Source: Chrysochromulina tobinii
Taxonomy: Eukaryota; Haptophyta; Prymnesiales; Chrysochromulinaceae
DNA: 10,424 nt
Reading direction: 5' to 3'
Assembly (NCBI GenBank): GCA_001275005.1
Contig: JWZX01002117.1
Coordinates: 1-10,424, forward strand
The notes below the pieces were generated by a model that searched no databases, was not told the DNA's origin, and saw nothing but the letters and a program-made list of their open reading frames with translations. Made by a program: the position numbers and the translations under genes. Shown piece by piece: positions 1-6,989 of the stretch (the stretch's first letter is position 1; each line of letters begins with the position of its first letter).

Positions 1-264
1 GTGGGCCGGACCGTAGTCCATCGCTTCAGTAGTCCTCTCCCCCTTCCCCTTCCCTCAGTATAACCGCGTTAAAGCCTTAACTTTGAATATTAGGAGGGCG
101 CAATTGGTCCTGGGCGCGTGGGGAGCGCGTGTAATTAATCTCCCAACCGACCGTGCGAGCAGTTCTGAGTTCAGCACAGAACACCCGGTACACGCTCTAT
201 GTGGGTATGCCTGGGGGGCGGCGCCCCCCTCGCCACGTGTACGCTGCCTGTTGGCATGTTAAAC
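1..264. other. Intergenic sequence, no gene seen
   Basis: This stretch lies downstream of the F-box/SPRY gene, which is read from the minus strand and stops at 265. I see no convincing coding region; the open frames here overlap the minus-strand gene as shadows and have no recognisable domains. The only pattern is a TTAGGAGGG word near 90 that recurs near 265. It may hold the 3' untranslated region of the F-box gene, but I cannot place a polyadenylation site. Confidence 0.5.
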
Positions 265-1506
265 TTAGGAGGGTGCAGTAGGAGGGCGCCCGCCCACTAT
301 TCCAGCTTGCCCACCGCCTACAACGCCGGCGTGCCGTGCTTCGCCCCTTCCAAAGGCGAGCACATCAAAGAGGAAGGGCTGACTCCCAAAGTTGAATCTG
401 CACTCGTCGCCTCGCTCGTGGAGTGTAACGGTAGGAAGCAGGCCGAAGGCACCATAGGCAAGACCCACACCGCCCGGATCCACGTCCACATCCTCGAACG
501 CCGTACCCATAAGTTGACCATTCTTCGTGAAGAAGATGGAGCGCCGTTTGAAGTCGATGCCGCAGCCGATCACGTCGGGCTTGGCGGCGCAGTTCCCAAA
601 CGGCTCGGCGAACACCTCGCCTTGTATCATCTCGGTATCTGTCGCCGTGTCGAAGACAACCGCTGGGCGGCCGACCTTATCATTCCGCCACTTGGAGCCG
701 TCATCTGAATGATAACCATACGCCGTCTCACACCAGCCGATATGGCAATGGTTTGACGAGGGACGCCTCGATGGATGGTAATTGTCGCCGTGGGTGAGGC
801 CTACGGAGGAGCCTGTGACGCACACCTCGTAGTAGGCTATCATGTCCCCGCTAGGCATGAAGCTGTCCACATTGATCTGTCGGCAGATCTGATGGCTCCC
901 GTCCTCGCTAAAACTCCTCAAGACTCCGCATCCCAGCACAAACTCACCACACAAAGAAAAAGAGATGAAGGGGTTCTGGGGTGTTTTCTCAGACGAGCCC
1001 ATGCACTTGACTTGGGCCACCGCTGTACCAAACTCGACCTTGACGCTCGCGGCCTCCAAGCGCCTCAGGTAGCGCATTCGCCACGTGCCGGTCAGGTTCT
1101 GCGGGCGAGCCTTGATCGTGTTCATGCCTGTAGACATGAATAGACATTCGGGAATAGACATTCGGGAATAGACATTCACGACCCAACGGCCCTCATTCTC
1201 CAGCCAGAGACCCAGCTTAATGAGCTTACCGTTGAGATCTGGTCGGTTGCGAAGCCCACAAAATACCCCAGTATCTCCCTCACGCAGGTCCAGCAAAGGG
1301 GGCTCTGCCATCATATGTGCACCCCACCGCTTCAGGTAGAATGCGAGCCAAACACGCTCATCGCGACTCACCATGGCCCAAGACTTTGCAACCTTTGCGG
1401 CAGCGAGCATCTCATCGGCACCACCAAGCGCGGAAAATATAAGTGACAGTAGATCGACATCGGTGAGCACGCGCTTCATCGCATCATGCGGCTCTTCGGC
1501 CTCCAT
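265..1506 (-). CDS. F-box and SPRY domain protein (probable ubiquitin-ligase adaptor)
   Basis: 413 residues, single exon, ATG at 1506-1504 and TAA at 267-265. Residues about 12-60 look like an F-box (LTDVDLLSLIFSALGG, then KSWAMVSRDERVWLAFYLK), the module that binds Skp1 in SCF ubiquitin ligases. Residues about 80-140 hold a small motif, GLRNRPDLNGK, GRWVVNV and ARPQNL, that I associate with haptophyte and pelagophyte proteins; it is probably an SH3-like fold. Residues about 180-383 are a SPRY domain: CHIGWCE, YGYHSDDGSKW, DVIGCGIDFK, IFFTKNGQLMGTAF, LLPTVTL and FNFGSQPF are the usual landmarks, close to RanBP9/Ash2-type SPRY. A role in substrate recognition for ubiquitination is inferred from this architecture. 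The C-terminal 30 residues are Gly/Pro-rich. Residues 111-124 come from a 14-bp tandem repeat and interrupt the small motif. The family call is secure; the substrate is unknown. Confidence 0.85.
   Translation of the reverse strand: MEAEEPHDAMKRVLTDVDLLSLIFSALGGADEMLAAAKVAKSWAMVSRDERVWLAFYLKRWGAHMMAEPPLLDLREGDTGVFCGLRNRPDLNGKLIKLGLWLENEGRWVVNVYSRMSIPECLFMSTGMNTIKARPQNLTGTWRMRYLRRLEAASVKVEFGTAVAQVKCMGSSEKTPQNPFISFSLCGEFVLGCGVLRSFSEDGSHQICRQINVDSFMPSGDMIAYYEVCVTGSSVGLTHGDNYHPSRRPSSNHCHIGWCETAYGYHSDDGSKWRNDKVGRPAVVFDTATDTEMIQGEVFAEPFGNCAAKPDVIGCGIDFKRRSIFFTKNGQLMGTAFEDVDVDPGGVGLAYGAFGLLPTVTLHERGDECRFNFGSQPFLFDVLAFGRGEARHAGVVGGGQAGIVGGRPPTAPS
1138..1177. repeat. 14-bp tandem repeat (about 2.9 copies) inside the F-box/SPRY coding region
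   Basis: The unit GAATAGACATTCGG occurs at 1138-1151 and 1152-1165, with a third copy at 1166-1177 lacking its last two bases. Fourteen is not a multiple of three, so successive copies are read in different frames; three copies (42 bp) restore it. The array encodes roughly residues 111-124 (NVYSRMSIPECLFM). Confidence 0.9.
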
Positions 1507-1610
1507 AGCGTGATTGGAAAACGAAACTCTCCTAGTCCCACGACGAAACTCAAATCTGTATCAAATACAACGACCTCGGCGTCTCGCTGCAGTGCATCAC
1601 TTTCCTACGA

Positions 1611-1617
1611 TTTTATA
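1611..1617 (-). promoter_or_regulatory. TATA-like box for the F-box/SPRY gene
   Basis: Read on the minus strand this is TATAAAA, about 105 bp upstream of the ATG at 1506. That would place transcription start about 75 bp before the ATG. It is the only such match between the two minus-strand genes. A promoter role is inferred; TATA boxes are not universal in algae. Confidence 0.4.
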
Positions 1618-1895
1618 AAGGGCCGTCCACGTGTGGCGCTGCGTATCCGCCGGAAACGATGCTCGCTAGCGCGCTACGTAACTATAGCGGATTCGCGTAC
1701 GGATATTCGCATCTTCGGATTACGCTTTACGGTTGTCATGTAGCGACAACAAGCGCAGAAGTGCTCGCGCAGCGTGTATGCTGTTTGGAGGTTACGGGAT
1801 CAACTTCGAACGCCGATGTCCAAACAAGCCGCGATGTGGACCAGGCACGTTTAGGTTTACCAGGGCGTGGCGGTCGTGTTTTTTGAACCTGTGCA

Positions 1896-1938
1896 CGCGC
1901 ACGGGTAGACCAGACGTGCGCGAGACGGCACGCGCACG
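1896..1938. repeat. Three alternating inverted repeats CGCGCACG / CGTGCGCG / CGCGCACG
   Basis: The 8-bp word CGCGCACG occurs at 1896-1903 and 1931-1938, with its reverse complement CGTGCGCG at 1915-1922 between them. The middle arm could pair with either outer arm, giving two mutually exclusive hairpins. It sits about 140 bp past the GalT-like stop codon. Function unknown; it may be chance in GC-rich DNA. Confidence 0.4.
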
Positions 1939-2075
1939 TACGACGTACCGCTATGCCCTTCACTTCGCGCTTCAGGCTGCGCGCCGCCTCGCAACCCGCT
2001 CGCAACCAATAGGCCGCGACACGCAAAGCAACCCTCGAAAGCAACCCCTTGCCCGCCTCACTGTTGACAGCTCTC

Positions 2076-4684
2076 TCAGTCGTTGAACGAATCCAAGGCT
2101 GAAAAGGAGCCGAGGCGCGCGATAACCGAACCGAGTGCCGACGCCGACGCCAGCACGGGGATCGCCATGCTGCTGTTGCTGCTGCTGCCCATGCTGCTGC
2201 TGCTGCGCGCGGTCGAGTCGGCAGGCGAGTCGGCAGGCGAGTCGGCGGGCGGCTCGGAGGAGGGCGCCGTAGCAGGCGCCGAAGAAGGCGCCGAAGCCTC
2301 CTCCTTCTCCGCAGCCGCCTCCTCCTCCTCGCCCACCTTGGTCTCGCGAAGGTTGCGCGCGGCCACGTCGGGGGCCATCATGAGCACCTGGCAGTGTGTG
2401 CCGTACTCCAGGCCGCCCTTTTTCGTGAAGGTGGGTGCCAGCTCGATGTGCCAATGGTACCACTCGGCATGCCGTGCCGAGAAGGGCGGGTTGCGCACCA
2501 CTAAGTTGTAGTCGGGATTGCCGCAATAGACGTAGAGCTTGCGCGCGGCCATGCGTAGACAGTCGGCGAGCGCGGCGAGCGTGCGCTGCCCCGCGTGAGC
2601 GTCCTCATCGGGCTGGCCATGGCTGCCGGGCGCCGTACCGGGCGCCTTGCCCTCGGACACTCCGAGCAACAGGTCGGCCGTATGCGCCCACGGCATGATG
2701 TAGATGGCGTAATCACAGGGCGGGGCCCACGGGCAGAAGGCGACAAAGAGCTCGTTCTGGTACACGACGAGCTCCTGACCACACGGGCGCTCCTTGTCGA
2801 CCGAGGGCTTGCGTAGGGCCCTCGCCATCGCGCAGTAGCAGCATGAGCCGTTCACCTCGTGGTGCGTGCGCGCGCAGTTGAGCATCTCCTTCGTACGAGC
2901 AGGCACGACTGGAAATCCGATCAGCTGCGAGTGCGGGTGCTGCTGCGTGGCGCCGGCCTCGAAGCCGTTGTTCTTGAAGATCATCGCGAAGGGCACGTCG
3001 CCCGAGTCGCACAGCTGCCGGTAGCGCCGCGTCCAGAGCAATAGCACCGCATATACCTCGGCGAGGCTCATGCAGGAGCCAAACGAGGCGTTGTGACGAG
3101 GCGACTCCAAGAAGAGTTCGTGCGTGCCCGCGCCCTCCCACGCCTGGAAGAGGCCGCCAGCGAGCGTGGTGTGCGTCTGCACGCCTGGGCGCAGCGTCGG
3201 GAAGCGCTGCTCGATGTTGCGCGCGAGCCACGTACACGAGCGCCGGTACAGCGCGCTCGCAAAGGATGAGGTCGCCGTGGCGTCGACGGAAGCGAGCACT
3301 GCTGTGAGGCTGCCATGCCCGTCGCTCGCCATGCCGCACTGCAAATCGAGGTTGTTGAGCGACGCGAGCGCATTGGCGGCAAAGGCGGGCGGCGGCACCA
3401 TCGAGCCACGCCGGAAGCCCAAGCCACGCCCCGCATCGCGCAAGAGGACGACGTCCGTGTTGACAATCTCACCTGATGAGGGAGGCCATCAGCATGCACA
3501 GATGACGAGGGAGGCCATCAGCATGCACGCATGATAAAGGAGGCCATCAGCATACACACATGATGAGGGAGGCAATCAGCATGCACGACGTCCGTGATGA
3601 CAATCTCACCTGGCGCCGGCACGTCATCGCGACACTTGGAGCAAAACGGGCACATGCCCGCCTTGTCGAGCACAAGCGAGGCGCGCTCCACGGGCAGGGC
3701 CTGCGCGACGAGCCGTGCCACGTATGGCGCGGTCGACTTGGAAGGGATGGGCAGGCCAGGCGGCAGCGGCTCTTCATCCACGGGTGGGACGCCACCAGCC
3801 TTGTGCACTGCCTTCGGAGGTGTTGGCGGAGCGCCCGGTGTCGGCGGCGGTGTGGGGAAATGGGCGCCCGCGGCGGGGCCTGCGAGCACGAGGGCATCCT
3901 GGAGTGCGGTGATCGAGACAGTGTGGCCCTTGGCAGTCGCGCGGCGCGCAATGCGCACGAGAGCCTCGAAGGTGCTCGGGTGCTTGGCTTGCCACGCAAG
4001 CCCGCCGTCCTCGTCGAACACAGGCCACATGTCGAGGAGCTCGGTGTTGGGGCTCGCCTTGAACGGGTTTACCTTGAGCCGCGCGAGCCGCTCCGGCGCG
4101 ATCACCACCACATCACCCGTCGACGCGTTCCTTCGAATCTCAGGTCGAATCTCGGGTGGTCGTGTCGTCTTGGGCGCAACTGCCGTGACGCCCGAAGGCG
4201 GCGGACGCAGGCCTGTGAGCGAGATGGACACCTCGCCTCCGGCGACAGCCGGTAGGTAGCCCTTGGCATCGGCCCAAATGACGCGCTCGCCGTCAGCAAA
4301 GCCCGACGAAACGCACTTGACCAAGCCTAGATCGCCCGTGCCAGGCAGCGCCGAGAGCAGTCCGCGCGTCTGCACATTTCGGAGCGTGACACCGCCGCCG
4401 ACGACAGCCACCTCGAATTGGAAGGAGTCCGCCTGCTCGCTGGCAATATGGTGGTGCCGCACATCCTCGTCCACGACGCACAAGAAGGTGCCCTGGTGCG
4501 TCATGATAACCACGATGCGGTCACGCACGACGATGAGCGTGAACCACTCCCACGAACGAACGTGCGCGATGGTGCCAACGATCCCACCCGTTCCGGCGGA
4601 GAGGAAGCGCCCGTCGCGCGAGCGCAGCCAGCAGAGCTCCTCGCTGCGGCTGTTCATAGTCGTGAGGCGGCTGAGCGAGTCCAT
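2076..4684 (-). CDS. Fascin-like beta-trefoil fused to GalT-type nucleotidylyltransferase (two exons)
   Basis: Spliced gene on the minus strand: exon 1 4684-3610, intron 3609-3473, exon 2 3472-2076; 823 residues. A TGA shortly upstream in frame makes ATG 4684 the first start. Residues about 18-145 resemble a fascin/actin-crosslinking beta-trefoil (WLRSRDGRFLSAG, WEWFTLIV, HQGTFLC, VTLRNVQTRGLLSA). The GalT family fold (HIT superfamily) starts near 178 with PEIRRNASTGDVVVIAPER, continues at CPFC (about 345-348, zinc pair) and then in exon 2 with ESPRHN (about 481), the catalytic HPHSQ (537-541), CCYC (about 569, possible second zinc pair) and YHWHIELAP (about 698). Family members transfer nucleotides between sugar phosphates through a uridylyl- or adenylyl-histidine; galactose-1-phosphate uridylyltransferase or ADP-glucose phosphorylase activity are both possible. 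Oddities: about 140 residues, partly Pro-rich, between the N-terminal motif and CPFC, and an 85-residue acidic/Ser-rich tail. Splitting it into two genes would break the enzyme between its zinc and histidine motifs. Confidence 0.82.
2169..2206. repeat. CTG/CAG-type triplet tract coding for serine
   Basis: The plus strand reads as CTG triplets with interruptions; on the coding minus strand they are AGC codons, giving a Ser-rich stretch in the C-terminal tail of the GalT-like protein. It lies beyond the enzyme core, so length changes are probably tolerated. Confidence 0.8.
2215..2250. repeat. 12-bp tandem repeat, three copies, coding for Pro-Ala-Asp-Ser
   Basis: GAGTCGGCAGGC occurs twice, followed by one copy with a single change. 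On the minus strand it encodes PADS repeats in the disordered tail of the GalT-like protein. Confidence 0.85.
3448..3475. repeat. 28-bp direct duplication spanning the 3' splice junction (copy 1 of 2)
   Basis: The 28 bp here recur at 3585-3612 with one mismatch (T/A at 3460 versus 3597), exactly 137 bp apart. On the minus strand both copies read CAGGTGAGATTGTC and onward. This copy contains the last bases of the intron (CAG) and the first 25 bases of exon 2 (3472-3448). Confidence 0.9.
3473..3609 (-). other. Spliceosomal intron (137 bp, phase 1) in the GalT-like gene
   Basis: Read on the minus strand the junctions are CCAG|GTGAG at 3610/3609 and CATCAG|G at 3473/3472. Splicing joins the first base of a Gly codon to GT and carries the frame straight into exon 2, uniting the CPFC zinc motif with the HPHSQ active site. 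If retained, the frame ends at the TGA at 3520-3518. A branch-point-like CTGAT has its A at 3489, 16 nt before the acceptor, followed by a pyrimidine tract (CCTCCCTC). The inside is almost wholly the 29-bp repeat array. No transcript evidence is available to me; frame, domain continuity and consensus sites all agree. Confidence 0.85.
3474..3589. repeat. 29-bp tandem repeat, four copies, filling the intron
   Basis: Units at 3474-3502, 3503-3531, 3532-3560 and 3561-3589 share the core GGAGGCCATCAGCATGCAC with a few changes. On the coding strand each unit carries GCTGAT or a close variant and a pyrimidine tract, the parts of a 3' splice site, but only the unit next to exon 2 ends in CAG; the others end in CATG or CATC. 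Confidence 0.92.
3585..3612. repeat. 28-bp direct duplication spanning the 5' splice junction (copy 2 of 2)
   Basis: Partner of 3448-3475. This copy contains the last three bases of exon 1 (3612-3610) and the first 25 bases of the intron. Two near-identical copies of an AG|GT-centred sequence at the two ends of an intron is the pattern expected if the intron arose by duplication. Confidence 0.9.
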
Positions 4685-4892
4685 CACCTGTGCTCACGCT
4701 GATGTTCACACTCTCCGAGGTGATGCACAAAAACTTGTGAATTCGGTCTATTTGAACGTGAACGTGGATGAGATGTGACGCTCACCGACACCAACTCTGC
4801 ACAAAGTGAACCGTAACGGCAGCGTGCTGTGCTCGCTTTTGTAGCACGCTCAGGAAGCAGCGGGGCACTATCGTGTCTCCTTCCCCTCAAGG
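4685..4892. promoter_or_regulatory. Divergent intergenic region (shared promoter)
   Basis: About 208 bp separate the ATG of the minus-strand GalT-like gene from the ATG of the plus-strand IQ/MLLE gene, so both promoters and both 5' UTRs must fit here. I see no TATA box. A short tandem GAACGTGAACGTG at about 4754-4766 and a pyrimidine-rich run just before the plus-strand start (about 4870-4887) are the only patterns. The promoter role follows from position alone. Confidence 0.45.
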
Positions 4893-6383
4893 ATGCTCGA
4901 CCCGTCGCGCCCCCTGGAATCGAGCTTTGTGGACCTCGGGGGGGAGTCGCAATGGCCCGGCTACGAAGCTGCGTATGACGATGCCTCCTCATCCGCGATC
5001 CTCGGCATGAGCTCCGAGTTGATGGTGCAGCCCGATGACCCCGAGGGCCCGCTCCTTGATGCACTCGCGCGGCTGCATGCGGAGCAGGCGCGAGCGCAAC
5101 GCCTCGAGAACGCGCTAGACGTCAGCCGTGCTCTGGGGGGCCTTTCTCACAGTCCCAAGCCTACCAAGGCTGCCGTCTGTGTGCAGTCCTTCCTCCGTGG
5201 CCATCGTGCCCGAGGGGTCGCAGCGGCGGCACGTGCACGCAATCGCGAGCACGCAGCATGCCTGCTGCAGGCGCACATCCGCCTCTGGCTCGCGCACCGG
5301 GCCCACCTTGACGCCAAAGCCCGCCGGCTGCAGCGCGCGTTGCGCCGCTACATGCAGTCCACACTCCCAACGAAGAGCGTTTCGGCGCTCCTTCGTAACC
5401 TCATGCGGGCGCGAGCCGCCGCATCGCTCGTGGAGGCCGAGCATGCGGCGGCATGCGCCGCCCTGCACGCCGAGCACGCGGCGGCCTTAGCCAAGAAAGA
5501 CGAGGCCATCGAACGCCTCATCCAGCTGCTCAGCGACAAGCCGTGGCACATCGGTGCGCGCGACATTGCCACGTCGCCAGGCAACGGGGCAGCTAGCAGC
5601 GCGCACGTGCCCCCCCCACCCAATCCCTTCGGCCAGGGATTCCACCCGGGCGTCGAATGCGACCGCTCGGGCATGATCCCGATCGTGGGCATGCGCTTCC
5701 ACCTGCTCGGACACAGTTACGACCTGTGCCAGGCGGAGTATGACAAGCTGAGCGCCGCCGAGAAGGGACAGTACGAGGCGATTCCGCCCCCTGTAGGCGG
5801 GTTCATGGGCGTGGCGAACGGCGCGCCGTCCGAGGTGGCAGCTAGAGCGGCGGAGAAGGAAGTGCACCAGAAGGCAAAGGAGGAGAAGGCAAAGGAGGAG
5901 AAGGAGCAGAAGCAGCTCCTCGGCGAGCGCCTCTTCCCGCTCATCTCCCAGGTCCAGCCGGTTCGGGCACGCAGGATCACGGGCATGCTCCTCGAGATGG
6001 GTAACGGCGAGCTGCTCCACCTGCTCAAGTCACCCGAGGCGCTCAAGGCCAAGGTCATGGAGGCGGTCTCCGTGCTCGAGATGCGCGCAGGCGGCTTTGC
6101 CGAGGCTGAAGCTTTCGTTCAGGCCGCCAAGCTGCGCGAGGCTGAGTTGAGGATCCACGGGCTGCTCACGGAGAAGGCGGGGCTTGCCCGGCAGCTCCAC
6201 TCGCAGCTCGAGGCCAACCGCGTCCTCGCTGAGGAGGCAACGGCCTTCCGGCTCGCAAGGGACGCCGCAGAGGAGCGCGCGAGTGAGCTCCTCGCTCAGC
6301 GGCTCAACGACGAAGAGCGCAGCGCTGTTGCGTTGCCGGTCACCCATGGCAGCGCCCCAGTGGCACCGCGTGGATGGGCCTAG
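4893..6383 (+). CDS. IQ-motif, ZZ-like, MLLE (PABC) and coiled-coil protein
   Basis: 496 residues, single exon, ending in TAG. Residues about 93-112, 120-138 and 142-155 are IQ-type helices ([41 protein letters not shown]), which usually bind calmodulin. Residues about 250-297 match the outline of a ZZ zinc finger ([20 protein letters not shown], then [11 protein letters not shown]), but the second cysteine of the first CxxC is Ser and other ligands are missing, so metal binding is doubtful. After a Lys/Glu helix (about 321-340), residues 341-397 are a clear MLLE domain, the C-terminal domain of poly(A)-binding protein ([43 protein letters not shown]), which binds PAM2 peptides. A coiled coil follows (about 402-476). 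There are no RNA-recognition motifs, so this is not PABP itself. I infer a scaffold joining calcium/calmodulin signalling to PAM2-bearing mRNA or ubiquitin factors. Domain calls are firm, the role is not. Confidence 0.85.
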   Translation: MLDPSRPLESSFVDLGGESQWPGYEAAYDDASSSAILGMSSELMVQPDDPEGPLLDALARLHAEQARAQRLENALDVSRALGGLSHSPKPTKAAVCVQSFLRGHRARGVAAAARARNREHAACLLQAHIRLWLAHRAHLDAKARRLQRALRRYMQSTLPTKSVSALLRNLMRARAAASLVEAEHAAACAALHAEHAAALAKKDEAIERLIQLLSDKPWHIGARDIATSPGNGAASSAHVPPPPNPFGQGFHPGVECDRSGMIPIVGMRFHLLGHSYDLCQAEYDKLSAAEKGQYEAIPPPVGGFMGVANGAPSEVAARAAEKEVHQKAKEEKAKEEKEQKQLLGERLFPLISQVQPVRARRITGMLLEMGNGELLHLLKSPEALKAKVMEAVSVLEMRAGGFAEAEAFVQAAKLREAELRIHGLLTEKAGLARQLHSQLEANRVLAEEATAFRLARDAAEERASELLAQRLNDEERSAVALPVTHGSAPVAPRGWA

Positions 6384-6737
6384 AGCCCGAGCCTAGCTTA
6401 CCTGCTCCCGCCTCTGGCTCTGCTCTCTCTCTCGTCTCTCACGCCGTCTGGGCTCGTGTTTATACCTGTGCGACGTGTGGTGCCCATGTCTGGCCTTCCC
6501 CATTGCCTTGCCTTGCCTTGGGTGCATGAACGATGCAGTGGTGCGACACGCCGGAGACGGGACAGCCAAGTCGCGTTTGTGCAAAGGGCCGCCTGCTTCT
6601 GGCGGCTGGGAGGGCGCTCGCCTGGTCTGAACTGAATACCTCCACCTGGTGGCGCAGACGCGCAGTGTGCCGAGCCCGAGGTCCCGCCCGGTGTGTTCCA
6701 ACCGCCTGATGTCGAGATTTCGGTGTGTTGTGTAGCA

Positions 6738-6766
6738 CATTCAAATCCCAAACAGGTGTAGGGTTG
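6738..6766. repeat. 29-bp direct repeat with central CAG|GT (copy A)
   Basis: Identical to 6842-6870 except for one base, 104 bp apart. The core CCCAAACAGGTGTAGGGTTG contains CAG|GTGTAG, which can read as a splice donor. Confidence 0.85.
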
Positions 6767-6807
6767 GGGTTTGATAAACATGAAAAATAGTAGACCACTC
6801 CCCCTTG

Positions 6808-6832
6808 AAGGGCCTAGGCGCTAGGGCCCCTT
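6808..6832. repeat. Imperfect hairpin between the two direct repeats
   Basis: GGGCCTAG, a GCG loop and CTAGGGCCC form a stem with one bulged G, extendable by AA/TT at the base and flanked further out by TTGA and TCAA. A role is unknown; it could be a terminator-like or replication-slippage structure. Confidence 0.5.
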
Positions 6833-6841
6833 GGGGTCAAC

Positions 6842-6870
6842 CATTCAATTCCCAAACAGGTGTAGGGTTG
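6842..6870. repeat. 29-bp direct repeat with central CAG|GT (copy B)
   Basis: Partner of 6738-6766. Here CCCAAACAG|GTG can read as a splice acceptor. If the pair is used, a 104-bp intron (6756-6859) would be removed from the 5' UTR of the next gene. Confidence 0.85.
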
Positions 6871-6989
6871 TGGGGCCTCCCTGTAGTGTGTAGATGAACA
6901 AGAATCGCAAAATTAAGACTAAAAAGGGGTTTGAGAGGACAAAGGGCGTTCCCTGTTCACACGGATCTGTTCACGCTCCCGTTTTCCGT

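Larger units (their letters stand above)
1507..2075. other. Intergenic region upstream of the F-box/SPRY gene and downstream of the GalT-like gene
   Basis: Both flanking genes are on the minus strand, so this region should hold the GalT-like gene's 3' UTR and terminator and the F-box gene's promoter. Open frames on both strands (for example 1733-2086 plus and 1736-2044 minus) have arginine- and cysteine-rich translations with no domain I recognise and look spurious. A TATA-like box (1611-1617) and a set of alternating inverted repeats (1896-1938) are the only structures I can point to. Confidence 0.5.
6384..6989. other. Intergenic and 5' region before the last gene
   Basis: This holds the 3' end of the IQ/MLLE transcript and the promoter and 5' UTR of the next gene. 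It begins pyrimidine-rich, has three CCTTG copies near 6504-6520, and becomes less GC-rich from about 6720. It contains the 29-bp direct repeats (6738-6766, 6842-6870) and a hairpin (6808-6832). Open frames on the minus strand here (6393-6798) are low-complexity and unrecognisable. An ATG at 6894 is in frame with the last gene and is a possible earlier start. Confidence 0.5.

Noticed and set aside
199-708. Plus-strand open frame of 169 codons.
   Set aside because: It overlaps the SPRY coding region on the opposite strand and has no recognisable domain; it is a shadow of codon bias.
1128-1179. The 14-bp repeat in the F-box gene as an intron (minus strand GTGAATG to CTACAG).
   Set aside because: Removing 1179-1128 (52 nt) shifts the frame and brings in a TGA at once, while the unspliced frame stays open to a complete SPRY domain.
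1733-2086. Plus-strand open frame of 117 codons between genes.
   Set aside because: Arg- and Cys-rich translation, no domain, no typical composition of the neighbouring genes; could not be supported.
2076-3443. A separate GalT gene starting near 3443.
   Set aside because: The open frame begins at TTG with no ATG, lacks the N-terminal CPFC zinc pair, and the frame joins exactly to the upstream exon through an AG|GT intron.
3474-3589. Regular repeats of 29 bp suggesting a CRISPR array.
   Set aside because: The units are directly adjacent with no spacers, and they lie inside a eukaryotic intron with good splice sites.
6393-6798. Overlapping minus-strand open frames before the last gene.
   Set aside because: All are low-complexity and mutually overlapping, with no motif, in a region that reads as UTR and promoter.
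6738-6870. TTCAAATCCC and TTCAATTCCC words as tRNA B boxes.
   Set aside because: No A box or cloverleaf can be folded around either copy; the words are part of the longer direct repeat.
6894-6989. ATG at 6894 as the start of the last gene.
   Set aside because: It is in frame, but the 32 added residues come from low-GC, Lys-rich, UTR-like sequence unlike the rest; kept only as an alternative.
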